64,000 nucleotides of DNA from Blepharisma stoltei (taxonomy: Eukaryota; Ciliophora; Heterotrichea; Heterotrichida; Blepharismidae): contig CAJZBQ010000001.1 of NCBI GenBank assembly GCA_914767885.1, positions 744,001 through 808,000 of the forward strand, read 5' to 3'. Positions 30,640 through 41,598 of the stretch are shown piece after piece. Position 1 is the stretch's first letter; each line of letters begins with the position of its first letter. Below the pieces are notes generated by a model. The model saw only the letters and a program-made list of their open reading frames with translations, had not been told where the DNA came from and searched no databases. Made by a program: the position numbers and the translations under genes.

Positions 30640-30905
30640 TATTTTATTATAACTTATGTGGTGAATATTGGGTTCAGGTCCAATGACAGTGCATTTCACT
30701 AATGTATATTTTATTCGGAAATGGCTGAAACTTTTTATAGTGAAACATTGACCGAAAAAATAACTAAATGCCACACTGCTTAAAAAATTTTTGACCAAAT
30801 GCCCTTCGATGAAATGCACACTATCTCATTTGGCATAGAGCCGGTGAATATTTCTTAAAAATGGCACAAATTATTCAGTAATAAATTTAACTTATTAAGC
30901 ACAAA

Positions 30906-33700
30906 TTAAAAATGTTTGACTTTAAACACCCATATCTTGGAATTTGAGTCCCAGCTGACAAATTCACTCCCGTCTCGCTCTCCCAGTTTTTTAAGCTTCT
31001 GTACAAAAATATTATCTGGCACCTCCTTCTTCGTCATACAGTTAAATAAATACACAGTCGCTGGCTTATTGAGTCCTTCCCCAATTTTTGGCTTATTTTC
31101 ATCAGAATCATCCGGATAAACAGTAACCTCGCTCTGTTTTATATCTACAAGCTTATCTAAATCCAGTCCTATCACACTTGTTTCCCCTTCAAACACGATT
31201 TTTCCATACTCATTTTCTACAGTAAAGTTTTTGATTCTTTTAAGCTCATCACTAGTCATTCTTGCCAATTCTATAATTGAAGGTTTTGTGGAGTAATTAT
31301 TTTTCGTTAGTTTTGGCAGCTGTTCTGCTGGAGCTAATTTTTGCTTGGAATCTTGTGGGTCTTGGGTGACTATAACGTCGATTACATCATGATGGACCAT
31401 GCTGAGAGATTTTACTGTATCAGAGTCTTGTAGTATTTTTGATTTAAAAACTAATTGAATTCTAGATTCTTCGATTCCTTCAAGGTGTTTTGAGACTTGA
31501 TACCTGATTTCTTTTATTGAAGTTTTAGAAGCGACTGGAATTGTCATTCTTATTGGAAATGGGTTATAAGCGACTACCAAGATTTCAGTTGTATTGACAT
31601 GTCTTACTGTGCTTGGGGTAGGGGAAACTATATCTATTTATATTGAATTAAGATAAAAATAAATTGAAAGTGTATATTTATTATAAAAAAGAATACTTTG
31701 AAATATTTTGTATTGTCTTCGTCATGATATTCTTCAAGCTTGACTCCTTCAAAAGATGGTCTCTTTGTGATGATAAATCTTTCCTTGCTTGGAATTGATA
31801 GTAATCCAAATGGCTCAGATTTTTTTGAAGGTGTATATGATTTTTTTTCTAAATTTTGTCTCCAATTGTCATTACCCAAATCATAGTTAATTTTTGGTGT
31901 ATACAGTATTTTCCTATTATTTATTTTTTAAAAAAATAAAAAATTGCTATTTTATATATAAAAATAGAAAATAATTTATATAAAAATAAGCAAATTATTT
32001 AATAAAGAATAGACGATGCACGGTTAATTATACTTTTATGCTCAGGCTGCTGCTGAATAGAAGCCATATTTTTCTTGTACTCATCCAGAAGGCTATCTGG
32101 GGATTTTCCAGGGAAAAGTAAAGACAGCCCATGAGGGTCTTTTGATGCAGTTAAAATTGTTTCCATCTGTGGAGGAATCTGAGATTGGCCAAACATCCCA
32201 GGTTGAGTTGGAGCTCCAAAGTATCCTGGTTTTTGGGTATTTGCAAAAAGGCTTCCTCCGCCCATAGGCTGTGACCCACCAAATAAGCTGCTTTGAGCTT
32301 GTTGAGGCTGAGAAAAGAATGAAGGCTGAGAGCCAGGCTGCTGGCTATTATTGAATAAAGTTCCACCTAATTGGCTTGTAGAAGCTCCTCCAAAGAGACT
32401 ATTAGATGTAGCTCCTCCAAATAGAGAATTTGGCTGTGTTGCGCCTAAGTTACTTTGCTGAGGAGTTGCTGAAAATAATGAGGTTTGAGGCTGGCTTGTA
32501 GCTCCTCCAAATAAAGAACCAGGCTGTGCAGGCTGCTGGTTAAAAGCAGGCTGACCTGGGGTTAGGCTGTTATTTCCAAATAAAGATCTATTTGGTGACT
32601 GATTATTTGGGTTCATTATATACCATTTTTAATTATTTTTAGGTTATTAATTTACAGCATATATTTAAAAATTAGCTGAAAAAATTAATGAAATCTAGTA
32701 TATTTGTCGCTGGGTTAAATAAAGACTGTTGGCCTTGCTGTGGATTTTGTGAGAAAAGTGAATTTGACTGAGGGAATAATGATGAGGACTGCTGAGGAGG
32801 CTGAGCTTGAGGCTGGCCAAATGGGTTTCCTCCACCACCAAATAAAGAAGTTCCAGAAGCAGGCGCTGCCAATGTATTTGGAGCTGTTGTAGGCCTAAAC
32901 AATGTAGACTGTCCAGGTGTCTGTTGATTAGGCATCATAGTGTTATTCCCAAAAAGTGTAGTTGTTGGAGGTTTCCATTGGTTTTGCTGATTATTTCCTC
33001 CAAAATTTGGCAACGCAGCGTTATTTTGCATAGGTGTTGAGGTCGCTCCAAATAGTCCAGTTTGTCCTGAAAATGAAGGTGTAGGCTGCCCCATCATTGA
33101 TGTCATACCAGCCTGAGTATTTCTCTTATGGCCATCATTACATTTATAATCTTCAAATCTTAATTCTTCAGTCGTCTTTGACTGATATTCTTGTATTGCA
33201 GTAATATGCGCTACATTTATATTCGCCCCAGCATCATCTCTAATAGCGGTAGGTCGATATTTGCTCATCAGTGATCCTTTGCCTTGATTCATCATATTTC
33301 CCATCGGCATTTGTTGGTAACCAGTTTGAAAAGTTCCCATAGGACTTGTCATAGGCTGAGAAAATCCCATAGTGTTATTTGGGAATGTTGGGGCTGTCTG
33401 CATACCAAATGATTGCTGATTTCCAAAGCCTGGAACTGAAGACTGAGAAAATTGAGTGGGTTGCTGGACAGGGTTTGCACCAAAAGTGCCTTGGCTAAAG
33501 CCAGGCGTCATAAAGGAGGTTGTAGGGACTGACGCTGGCATTGCAGAAGGAACTCCAAAACCTCCTTGTGGAGGAGCGTTGAAATTTGAAGCAAAAGGCT
33601 GAGATGTAGGCTGGAATGATGAGGAAAAATTACTGCCGAAGCCTTGCATGCCCATTTGAGCAGGCTGGCGAAATAGACCTGGCTGAGATTGCATGTTCAT
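30906..33700 (-). CDS. Nup98-type nucleoporin with an inserted ubiquitin-like domain
   Basis: ATG 33700 (MNMQSQPGLF). FG/SLFG repeats surround a GLEBS motif (KYRPTAIRDDAGANINVAHITAIQEYQSKTTEELRFEDY in three blocks), the binding site for Gle2/Rae1. After more SLFG repeats and a linker, a ubiquitin-like fold appears (TSIKEIRYQVSKHL, RIQLVFKSKILQDSDTVKSL, VIDVIV). The chain ends with the Nup98 autopeptidase domain (LNKPATVYLFNCM..SWDSNSKIWVFKVKHF). It stops directly after HF, where other Nup98 precursors are cut. Three IESs (31631-31695, 31904-32004, 32619-32700) are removed; about 850 residues. Nuclear-pore FG barrier and mRNA export. Confidence 0.9.
31631..31695. other. IES in Nup98 (65 bp)
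   Basis: Between TA 31629-31630 and TA 31694-31695. Removal joins NTKYFKV to VSPTPSTVRH. Confidence 0.8.
31904..32004. other. IES in Nup98 (101 bp)
   Basis: Between TA 31902-31903 and TA 32003-32004. Removal joins RASSIL to YTPKINYDLGND. Confidence 0.82.
32619..32700. other. IES in Nup98 (82 bp)
   Basis: Between TA 32617-32618 and TA 32699-32700. Removal joins FNPATNI to MNPNNQSP. Confidence 0.8.
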
Positions 33701-34166
33701 TTTATTATTATTAACTGTAAATAGGAAATAGGAAAAATATGCAGACGCAAAGAAAATTATTAATTTAAAAGAATAGAAGTAAATTAAGATAATACTTAGC
33801 AATTTTATTAAATTTAATTCAGATTGTGAAGCAAAGATATTTTTGATCAGAAAGATTTTTCTAGATGAAAATAATATTTAGGGATATAGAGAGATAGCTT
33901 AATTTGCTATAAAGCTGAAAGCGAAGATTAATGTGTTTTATTTGTTATTGATTAATAGTGATTAGGTACCTTTATGCATGTATTGAGTTGACAAGCAGAA
34001 GTATTGGTTAGTTTTTAATTAAAATAAAACCCCTTTAATAAATCAAGCAACAATCAATTTGATATTTAGAGAGAAGCAGGAATGTTAACTATTTTAAATA
34101 TATTTTCGAATTAGAAGACTTATTAAAATTGTGTAAATATCATATCCAAAATTGATTTAAATAATT
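33701..34166. other. Intergenic, nothing recognised
   Basis: AT-rich spacer between the Nup98 start and the first Nudix gene. No coding frame supported. Confidence 0.6.
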
Positions 34167-34622
34167 TTAATTTTCTTTTATTAAAATTGAGGGCAAGGCT
34201 GGAATGTCATCATATTTCAAAGGAGAAATCGATCTAAGACCTACTTGTAATGGATAAAAAAGATCAAGCTTCATCATTTCTTCCCATGTCACCCACATCC
34301 AGTCTTCGCTTTTATGTGGTTCAAGATTTTCAGGAGTTTGATTTTCAGGAATTTGCAATGCGGCATAGAAAGATACTGCATGGCTTTGCTTTCTTGCAAC
34401 TAAATTTGCAACTTTAAATACTTTTATATCTTCAATTGAAGATTTAAGCCCAGTTTCTTCTTCTAGCTCTCTCAGTGCTGCTTCTTCTACTGATTCTAAA
34501 TACTCAAGTTTTCCTCCAGGTAAGCCAAAGTCATTATAATCTTTTCGCCTGCCCACTAAAATTTGGTCTTGCTTGTTAATAACGAAAATTCCGACTCCTG
34601 CAAACATATGATTAGAGTCCAT
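34167..34622 (-). CDS. Nudix hydrolase, copy 1
   Basis: 151 residues, a single-domain Nudix protein. The Nudix box is intact (GGKLEYLESVEEAALRELEE followed by ETG, i.e. Gx5Ex7REUxEExGU), preceded by QILVGRRKDYNDFGLP and followed by NLEPHKSEDWMWVTWEEM. It resembles NUDT15/MTH2-type nucleotide pyrophosphatases that cleanse oxidised or surplus nucleotides; substrate inferred only from similarity. No IES is needed. First of three tandem copies, all on the minus strand. Stop TAA. Confidence 0.9.
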   Translation of the reverse strand: MDSNHMFAGVGIFVINKQDQILVGRRKDYNDFGLPGGKLEYLESVEEAALRELEEETGLKSSIEDIKVFKVANLVARKQSHAVSFYAALQIPENQTPENLEPHKSEDWMWVTWEEMMKLDLFYPLQVGLRSISPLKYDDIPALPSILIKEN

Positions 34623-34855
34623 ATTAGGTAGGATCAGTATAGTGTAAAATGGTTTACAAAGTGCTAGTAGTGCTTTATAAATTAATGATCAAAAATAAAT
34701 AATTTTTATATTGAAATGAGACCAGTTGAATCCATCTAAATGCAGTTCTATAAGATTATTTTCCAATAAATATTTCTAGGATTATTAGAAACATGAGAAG
34801 TCTGTTATTAATTCACATAGAAGACATTTTTAAAACTATTATTTAAATAATTAAA

Positions 34856-35308
34856 CTATTCTTTTATTAAAATTGAGCGCAAGTCTGGAATTTCATCATA
34901 TTTCAAAGGAGAAATCGCTCTAAGCCCTATTCGTAATGGATAAAAAAGCTCAAGCTTCATCATTTCTTCCCACGTCACCCATATCCAGCCTTCGTTCTTA
35001 TGTGGCTCAAGATTTTCAGGAGTTTGATTTTCAGGAATTTGCAATGCGGAATAAAAAACCATTGAATGGTCTTGCATTCTTGTAATTAAATTTGCAACTT
35101 TAAATACCTTTATATCTTCTATTAAAGATTTAAGCCCAGTTTCTTCTTCTAGCTCTCTCAGTGCTGCTTCTTCTACTGATTCTAAATACTCAAGTTTTCC
35201 TCCTGGTAAGCCAAATTCATTATAATCTGTTCGCCTGCCTACTAAAATTTGGTCTTGCTTGTTAATAACGAAAACTACAACTCCTACAACAATATGATTA
35301 GAGTCCAT
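34856..35308 (-). CDS. Nudix hydrolase, copy 2
   Basis: 150 residues, close paralogue of copy 1, including the intact Nudix box and the same downstream NLEPHKNEGWIWVTWEEMMKLELFYPL block. The intergenic flanks are also duplicated (TTAGAAACATGAGAAGTC upstream and the MDSNH start context), so the repeat unit is about 700 bp. Differences are scattered substitutions without frameshift, suggesting both copies are under constraint. Function as for copy 1. Confidence 0.9.
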   Translation of the reverse strand: MDSNHIVVGVVVFVINKQDQILVGRRTDYNEFGLPGGKLEYLESVEEAALRELEEETGLKSLIEDIKVFKVANLITRMQDHSMVFYSALQIPENQTPENLEPHKNEGWIWVTWEEMMKLELFYPLRIGLRAISPLKYDEIPDLRSILIKE

Positions 35309-35437
35309 ATTAGGTAGGATCAGTATAGTGTAAATGGTTTAAAGAGTGCAGGTAATGTCTGATAATGATCAAAAAATAATAGTTTTATAAGACAGTTTAT
35401 TCTTGCTAATTTCTTAAAGTTATATTTATGTTTTAGC

Positions 35438-35903
35438 TTAATTTAACTTAAATTTTTAATAAGGTAGAGCTGTAATGGGATTTTACGACAACTGTTTAGC
35501 TCTGCTGCCTACTCACCGGTCTAATAGCTTAATCCTATCAGACGAGGCTTACATCGTAGCTCGAGAGCAAGAAATCCGGGTCACATTCACACGTCAATGC
35601 GACCTCATGCACATACAATTCAAAAATCGAATTTAGCTAAGGGTGCAACATCGAAACCGTGTTGGAGAAATACTAAATTGTCAAGCGAACTCTCTCTATG
35701 CTACTAGGCTTTGCCTTTCCAATTTTCAAATACCATCTCATCACAGGGAATACATGATCTAAAGCTCTAGGTCGGTCAGCTGTTGCTGCCTCACCAATCC
35801 AGAAAAAATTCAGCTGATTCCCCTCCTCAATATCCTCTGTTTGTCTCCTTCTGCATGTGTTAAGATAGCAGGTTGATTTAATGCGATATTTATATGTTTT
35901 AGC
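35438..35903. mobile_element. Retroposon-like insert between Nudix copies
   Basis: Flanked by ATATTTATGTTTTAGC (35422-35437) and ATATTTATATGTTTTAGC (35886-35903), a duplication differing by 2 bases. GC-richer, no ORF. Confidence 0.65.
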
Positions 35904-36059
35904 AAAAATAGATAATTTTTGTACTGAAATATTTGCGAATCCAAGCTAGATGCTGCTTTACAATATTATTTTCCAATAATTTTTCTATGATTATTAGAAA
36001 CATGAGAAGTCAGTTATTAAATTATGCAGAAAAAATAATTTAAAACTATTATTTAAATA

Positions 36060-36745
36060 ATTAAACTATTCTTTTATTAAAAATAAAATTTAATTCTGGA
36101 ATATCATCATACTTCAAATGGAGAAATAACTCTCTGAAGCTAGGTTATACAGGTTTGGCTGCTGCCTATTGTTTATATAGCCACAATGATCTTCTCAGAA
36201 GGTTAATCTGCTTCATGGATTTGCCACAAAGCTTGATTTCGCATAAATTATGAATTCACTTGAAAGTTAGCTAGAACACCATCTTACTCCTCCTTTAACT
36301 TCTGATATCATAGTCTCATGAAGTGCATTCTATGTCGCCGTCTCCTCCTTGCCTCTAGGCTCTAGTCAAGTTGTCAGACTATGGAGAAATAGCTCTCAGT
36401 CCTATTTGAGGTGGATAAAAAAGCTCAAGCTTCATCGTCTCTTCCCTTGCCTTTCTTTTCCAGCCGGCACTGTTTATGCAGCTCGAGATTTGCAGGAGTT
36501 TGATTTTTAGGAGCTTGCATGGCAGAATAAAAACCGAGTGAACGTTCTTGTATTCTTGCAATTAAATTTGAAAATTTAAATACCTTGATTCTCTCTATTG
36601 AAGATTTAAGCCCGGCTATTGCTGCTTCAACTGACTCTAAATACTCATTTTTTCCTCCTGGAAATCCAACCCATTATAATCTGTTCACCTACTTACTAAA
36701 ACTTGATCTTGTTTATTAATAAAACAAATTCATATGATTAGAATA
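36060..36745 (-). pseudogene. Nudix copy 3, decayed and retroposon-interrupted
   Basis: Still recognisable by DNA similarity to copies 1 and 2 from the start context near 36720 to the C-terminal codons near 36070. The Nudix box has lost residues, several frames are broken and bases are missing. A 263-bp insert splits the last 30 codons. The remaining open stretch (36379-36561) has ALSVFILP.. instead of the family sequence. A long IES could in principle rescue some breaks, but the substitutions in the catalytic box cannot be rescued that way. Confidence 0.75.
36135..36397. mobile_element. Retroposon-like insert in Nudix pseudogene
   Basis: Flanked by ATGGAGAAATARCTCTC (36118-36134, 36381-36397; one mismatch). 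No long ORF. Confidence 0.72.
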
Positions 36746-37193
36746 TAGTGTAAAATTGGTTTAACGATACTTGGGAAAAATAGTAGTGCAGATAGATAAT
36801 AATTTAAAAGGAATTTTTTGGATTTGCTCCATTTTTGCTATGATTTCTTATAAATTTTTTAGAAAAAATAAGCGTTAATTGAAATAATTATTGAGATCAG
36901 TGATATTCAGACTAGAATCTGCTGAATAAAAAATATTTTCAATAATTATTATTAGAAGCAGTTTATGAAATTTAAAAAGTATAATTAAGTTTTCTTGAAA
37001 AGATATTCAAAGAGAAATTAATAAATTCATCAAATAAATATATAAGAAAATTAAAATTTAGGTAGATAATTCAATTTTGAAAATTCTGATTTATTTTTTA
37101 CTATATATGGAGGATTAAATCTAATTTTCGGGCCTTTTTATTATAATTTCAAAATATTCCAGTTTTTTGACTATAATGCTTTGGGATTATTTT

Positions 37194-37321
37194 GGATGAG
37201 CTTCACACGTCTAGACGCTTTCATACATGTGAAAAACCAAATCCTAAATATGCAGCCACTCTCCAAATGTGTGATTTGGGTTTCACAAGCGGAAAAATGC
37301 CCTGACGTGTGTAGCCCATCC
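37194..37321. repeat. 128-bp inverted-repeat element
   Basis: Two arms of about 50 bp, left GGATGAGCTTCACACGTC.., right ..GACGTGTGTAGCCCATCC, about 80% complementary. A short MITE-like element in the intergenic region 36746-37546, which otherwise shows nothing. Confidence 0.7.
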
Positions 37322-37546
37322 CATAAATATTGCAATAATATTACTAAACGATAATAAATATAAAAACCCTACAAAGCCAAAATCTTTTATGAAGCATAAT
37401 TAGCTCTTTGCTCCTTCTCTAATCTCTATTTTCATTTCCCAATCTCTCCAGCTTCCAACTTCTCCTTCTGTTGAATCCTATTTTACCGTCTTTTGAATAT
37501 AATTAAATCCCAGCTTCTTTTTACTTATTAGTAACCAACAATAATT

Positions 37547-40500
37547 ATGCCGGCTAATAGGCAAAAAATCCACGAAGGGATTGTGTTAATAACTGATCAG
37601 GCAAACTCCAGCACAATGCTTATGTCAATTGAGAACTCTATGATGAAAGTTCTCTCGTTCACCGTTGATCTTTCTGGCTCAGTAAAAGTAACGATTGAAG
37701 AAGATCCAAACACCTTAGTCCGTATCAGATTTTTAATAAAGAAAACGCTATTTTTCTAAGCCGAAATACCAAAAAAAATTTTTTATATTTTTGCCTTAAA
37801 AATTAGTCCGTACAGTTGATATTCCTCCAAAGCAAACGGTATTGGTCGCGACCATCAAATTGGGCAGAGGGTGTTCTTTGTCAACCAAGTTCAAGTTTGG
37901 CCTTAAAGCACCTCCTGCAGATATGGCCACCTCTATGATCGAAAAAAGCTTGAAGAAGATGGAAGGCAGAATTCAGCTGGCAAGGGACAATTATCGGTGG
38001 GTTGACTTCAATACTTTGCAGAGAAGCCAAGTCCCAGCAGAATTAGGAATTTTCATTGATCCTTATTTTTCACCTTGTGACAGGTCGATTTTCTTAGGGA
38101 GCGACAAAAAACTGTCAACCGCTGTACAATGGAGAAGACCAAAATCTTTCTTTAAAGGAAACTACTCAGTTTTCTTAGACGATATTGAGCCAAACGACAT
38201 AAAACAAGGCCAACTTGGTGACTGTTGGTTTATGTGTGCCTTAGCAAGTTTAGCTGAAAGACCAGCCCTCGTTGAAAGATTATTTGAGTCAAGAGAATCA
38301 AGTGACATTGGCTTCTACCAAGTCTGGTTCTGTAAAAGTGGTGAGTGGGTCAGGGTGACCGTAGATGACTATTTCCCTTGTTTTCCAAAAGACACTCCAA
38401 TTTTTTCAAGATCCCATGGCAATGAATTATGGGTTTTACTATTAGAAAAAGCTTATGCCAAGCTTCATGGCAGCTATTCCTTATTAAAAGGTGGCTGGGC
38501 TGCTGAAGGAATGATGGACCTTACAGGCTGCCCGACATTGAATTTAGACTTTAATAATGAAGAATCAAAACAGCTTATACAAAACGATAGACTGTGGGAC
38601 ATGCTTAAAAGATATGATAATGAAGGGTCATTGATTTCGGCTAGCACTGCAGGAGAAGATAGGTGGACTGAAACAGGAGGTCCTAATAAAAAAGGTGGAC
38701 TGGTACCGGGACATGCTTATACAGTTATTCAGTGTAAAGAAGCATATGGGAATAGGCTGCTTAATATTAGAAACCCGTGGGGGAATTTTGAATGGGATGG
38801 AGATTGGTCTGATAGATCAACACTTTGGACTGATGAAATGAAAGAAGCAATTAGACCTTAGTTTAACTTGCTAGTACTTATAGAGAAGCTCGCTGTATTC
38901 TGCAGGGACTATATCTACCTGCAACGCTATCTTCGCCTTCTCGCCTGTTCGTACACAACCTCACAAAGGTTGCTTCTGCAGGACGAGGGTCTGCAATCAC
39001 AACCAGTAATTGGATGAGTCGCCGTGCCATAATTTTACAGGGCTGCTCGCATTTAAAATTCAAAAAGGTTGAATTATCTTGTCGATCTCTGCCAAAATGG
39101 AAATCTGAAGCCCAGGACCTAACTCCGGTTTAACGCTGGGGATACTCATGATTTGTCAGGAAATAAACCACTGGCTATGCTAGGAGACTCATTTCCATCT
39201 AAAAGTTTGCGGTCGGCAACCTGACGTTGCACTTCTTCAAGCCAAGAAAGACCCGTCGGATACAAATTCTCAAACGCCATCCTCCCTTCCTCAAGGTCTC
39301 TGCACACCTACTGGTCTCAGCTAAAGTATTTAAAGGCTATTTGGTTTGTCACGCCATTTTAATATATATAGAATCAATTAGACCAATTTTAGATGACAAT
39401 GATGGGACTTTTTAGATGGTTTAGGCTTTTTTTAAGGAAATATTTTTTAAATATATCTATTCGTCTATAAATAATTTAAACAAATAATTTTTTATTATAA
39501 TAAAATTCTTTTTGGATGAGCTATAACGATTTCATTGTCCATTTCACTGGTGTCAATATTTGCAGGGTCGACAATTACCATGAATGCAGAATTAAAGGAT
39601 TTTTCGAAAGGAAAGAAGTAGATGGGAATGAAATTGTAGCCAGCAAGTGGTACTATTGTGTGCAAGCAAGAGAAGATACTCATGTCATCGTCGGTGTACA
39701 TCAAGAAGACGAAAGAATGTATGGCGTCGTCGACAAAAGAGCAAATATCGATCTATTCCTATAAAAATGTTTAAATCTTACTAAAATATAAATACTTTTT
39801 CTATTTATCTCCACAAATTACTATTATCCTCTAACAGTAAATAATTTATTTTCTATTAAAATGCATATCTATTGTCGTCCTCGATGTAACTGACGGCGGC
39901 TGTAAGCTTTTCCAAGCCAAAGAAAGTGTCGTCGAGCGTCAGGTCGAAATTGATCTTGATTTACAAGGCGGCAAAACTTACATTATTTACCCTCGCACCA
40001 CCGGCTGTGCCTTATCCCGTCCTCAAGGTGTTAACCCTGAAAAAATTGTCTGGCACGACAACGGCGAGCTCCACCCTCTCTTTGAATCTACCATAAAAGA
40101 CGTCTTCCGCAAGGCTAACAGGATGATTGGCGAAGATTTGTCCTATACCGAATTTAATGAACTTATGAAAAAAGCCAAAGTCAAAATCCCTGAAGAACAG
40201 TTCAGAGAGCTCATAAATTCTTTACCAAGCCATGAAGACGGCCTTACCCAAGAAGGGCTAATTGAATTTATGAGAGAAATGTTTAAACGATATGGAGAAG
40301 AAACCATAAGAAAATGGCTGGTAGCCTGGGGATATGACGATGACTTATTTTCTGTACAGTCAAGAGCGTTCTGTGTGACGTTCCACAGCCCGAAAAGACT
40401 GAAAATCCAGATGAGGAATGCAGAAAGAAGCGGGCTGCATGAAAAAGTGAACCAGATGTTGATACAGAGGTCTGGGGAAAAGAAAGGGATAACTGATGGG

Positions 40501-40749
40501 GTGCAGCTGTATTGCTTGATGGAGAAGTCTGCGAATGCGTTTACTTATGGGGCTTATAATGATAATAGATATCAAGTCAAAGCAACTTTGGACTGCACAA
40601 ATAGTGAAGGATTATCATTTAGTGGGAGAACTAATATTATACAAGTCACAATACCACCAAAAGAATGGAGAATTCTAGCACACTGCCAAATTGCGAAAAA
40701 CTCAACAGCGTGCAGACTTCGCCCAGTCCTGAAAGTCAAGAGAGGATAA
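37547..40749 (+). CDS. Calpain-type cysteine protease with EF-hand-like C-terminus, four IESs
   Basis: ATG 37547 (MPANRQKIHEGIVLI). After a beta-rich N-terminal domain the protease core has all three catalytic residues: Cys in QLGDCWFMCALASLAERP, His in LVPGHAYTVIQ, Asn in IRNPWGNFEWDGDWSD. IES removal restores DEMKEAIRPILDDNDGTFWMSYNDFIVHF. A C2-like/CBSW domain follows (EIDLDLQGGKTYIIYPRTTG), then an acidic helical region (SYTEFNELMKKAKVKIPEEQF) of penta-EF-hand-like character, and a second C2-like block. Stop TAA 40747-40749. Calcium-regulated intracellular proteolysis. IESs: 37735-37812, 38858-39384, 39414-39513, 39748-39871. Confidence 0.9.
37735..37812. other. IES in calpain (78 bp) with 10-bp pointer
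   Basis: Direct repeat TTAGTCCGTA at 37725-37734 and 37803-37812, containing TA. Removal gives NTLVRTVDIPP. Confidence 0.85.
38858..39384 (-). mobile_element. Retroposon-like insert in calpain
   Basis: Direct repeat CAATTAGACC (38848-38857, 39375-39384). Minus-strand 5' end begins TTAAAATGGCG, like other inserts. Removal joins KEAIRP to ILDDNDGTF. Confidence 0.85.
39414..39513. other. 100-bp IES with TA at one end and TG at the other
   Basis: Flanking direct repeats CTTTTTAGATG (39408-39418) and CTTTTTGGATG (39508-39518). Only a cut that keeps the right copy restores DGTFWMSY, conserved in calpains. Confidence 0.75.
39748..39871. other. IES in calpain (124 bp)
   Basis: Between TA 39746-39747 and TA 39870-39871. 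Removal joins DKRAN to IVVLDVTDGG. Confidence 0.82.
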
Positions 40750-40823
40750 GTTTAACTTAAAATTCATTAAAAATTGATATTGAATGATATTATATTGCAA
40801 AGCTTTTAATAAAATTTTATTTA

Positions 40824-41445
40824 GCTTCCCCCTTTATGATGGAGCAAAAAAAAATTTTGTTCGGGGATGATCCTATTCTTTTATTAAATTTATATATAAA
40901 TTTTAACAATTTTTTCCTGAAATTTCAAAATTTTCAATTTGCAAAAACTAACCTCCCCCCTCCGTGAGTGAACAAAACCATTAGAAAAATCGGCATTTTT
41001 TGCCCAAAAACCCACCCTCTGTGAGTGAACAAAAATTTTTTTAATAGAAAAATTTTTTATGGAAAAAAATTTTGATATATAAGTGATAATTAGCATAATG
41101 AAATCTAGAGCCAATTCTGTTTAATTTTAAATGAATTGCTTTTTAAAACATAAATTTTACAAATTAAATTAATATCTGCTTTCCAATTTTTGCAAATTAG
41201 ATTTTTTTAAATTTCGAAAAAAAATATTTTTTATAAAATTTATATATAAAAAAAAAATTAACCCCCCTCCGTAAGTGAACAAAATTTTTTTGTTCACTCA
41301 CGGAGGGGGGAGTAAGGCTATTGTTTTGAATAAATTTCAATTGAATAAGCTCGAAATCATTGTATTAATTATCAATTATATAAAAAATATTTTATTCTTG
41401 CCCAAAAAGCAGATCTTTCAATGGGTTTGCTCCTCAGGGGAGGAG
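40824..41445. mobile_element. Old BogoMITE-like copy, split by a younger copy
   Basis: Left half (CTTCCCCCTTTATGATGG.. GCAAAAACTA) and right half (GGCTATTG.. TTGCCCAAAAAGCAG.. TTTGCTCCTCAGGGGAG) align with the two halves of the intact MITE. The intact copy 40952-41312 sits between them. Intergenic. Confidence 0.75.
40952..41312. mobile_element. BogoMITE-like MITE (361 bp), nested
   Basis: CCTCCCCCCTCCGTGAGTG.. and ..CACTCACGGAGGGGGGAG, flanked by TAA (40949-40951, 41313-41315). Hairpin end on the right. Confidence 0.9.
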
Positions 41446-41598
41446 AAAGCATATAAAATTAGCATTTTATAAAAATCAACTGATGAAAATTTTACAATAA
41501 ATAACTCAAATAGGCAAAATAATTAAAATAACTAATTAATTTTTAAGTGTTTTATCTCCTACATAAAATGGTTATAATACATCATCTTTGTAGTCAAA

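Noticed and set aside
40360-40575. 71-codon minus-strand ORF
   Set aside because: Antisense to the calpain C-terminal domain.
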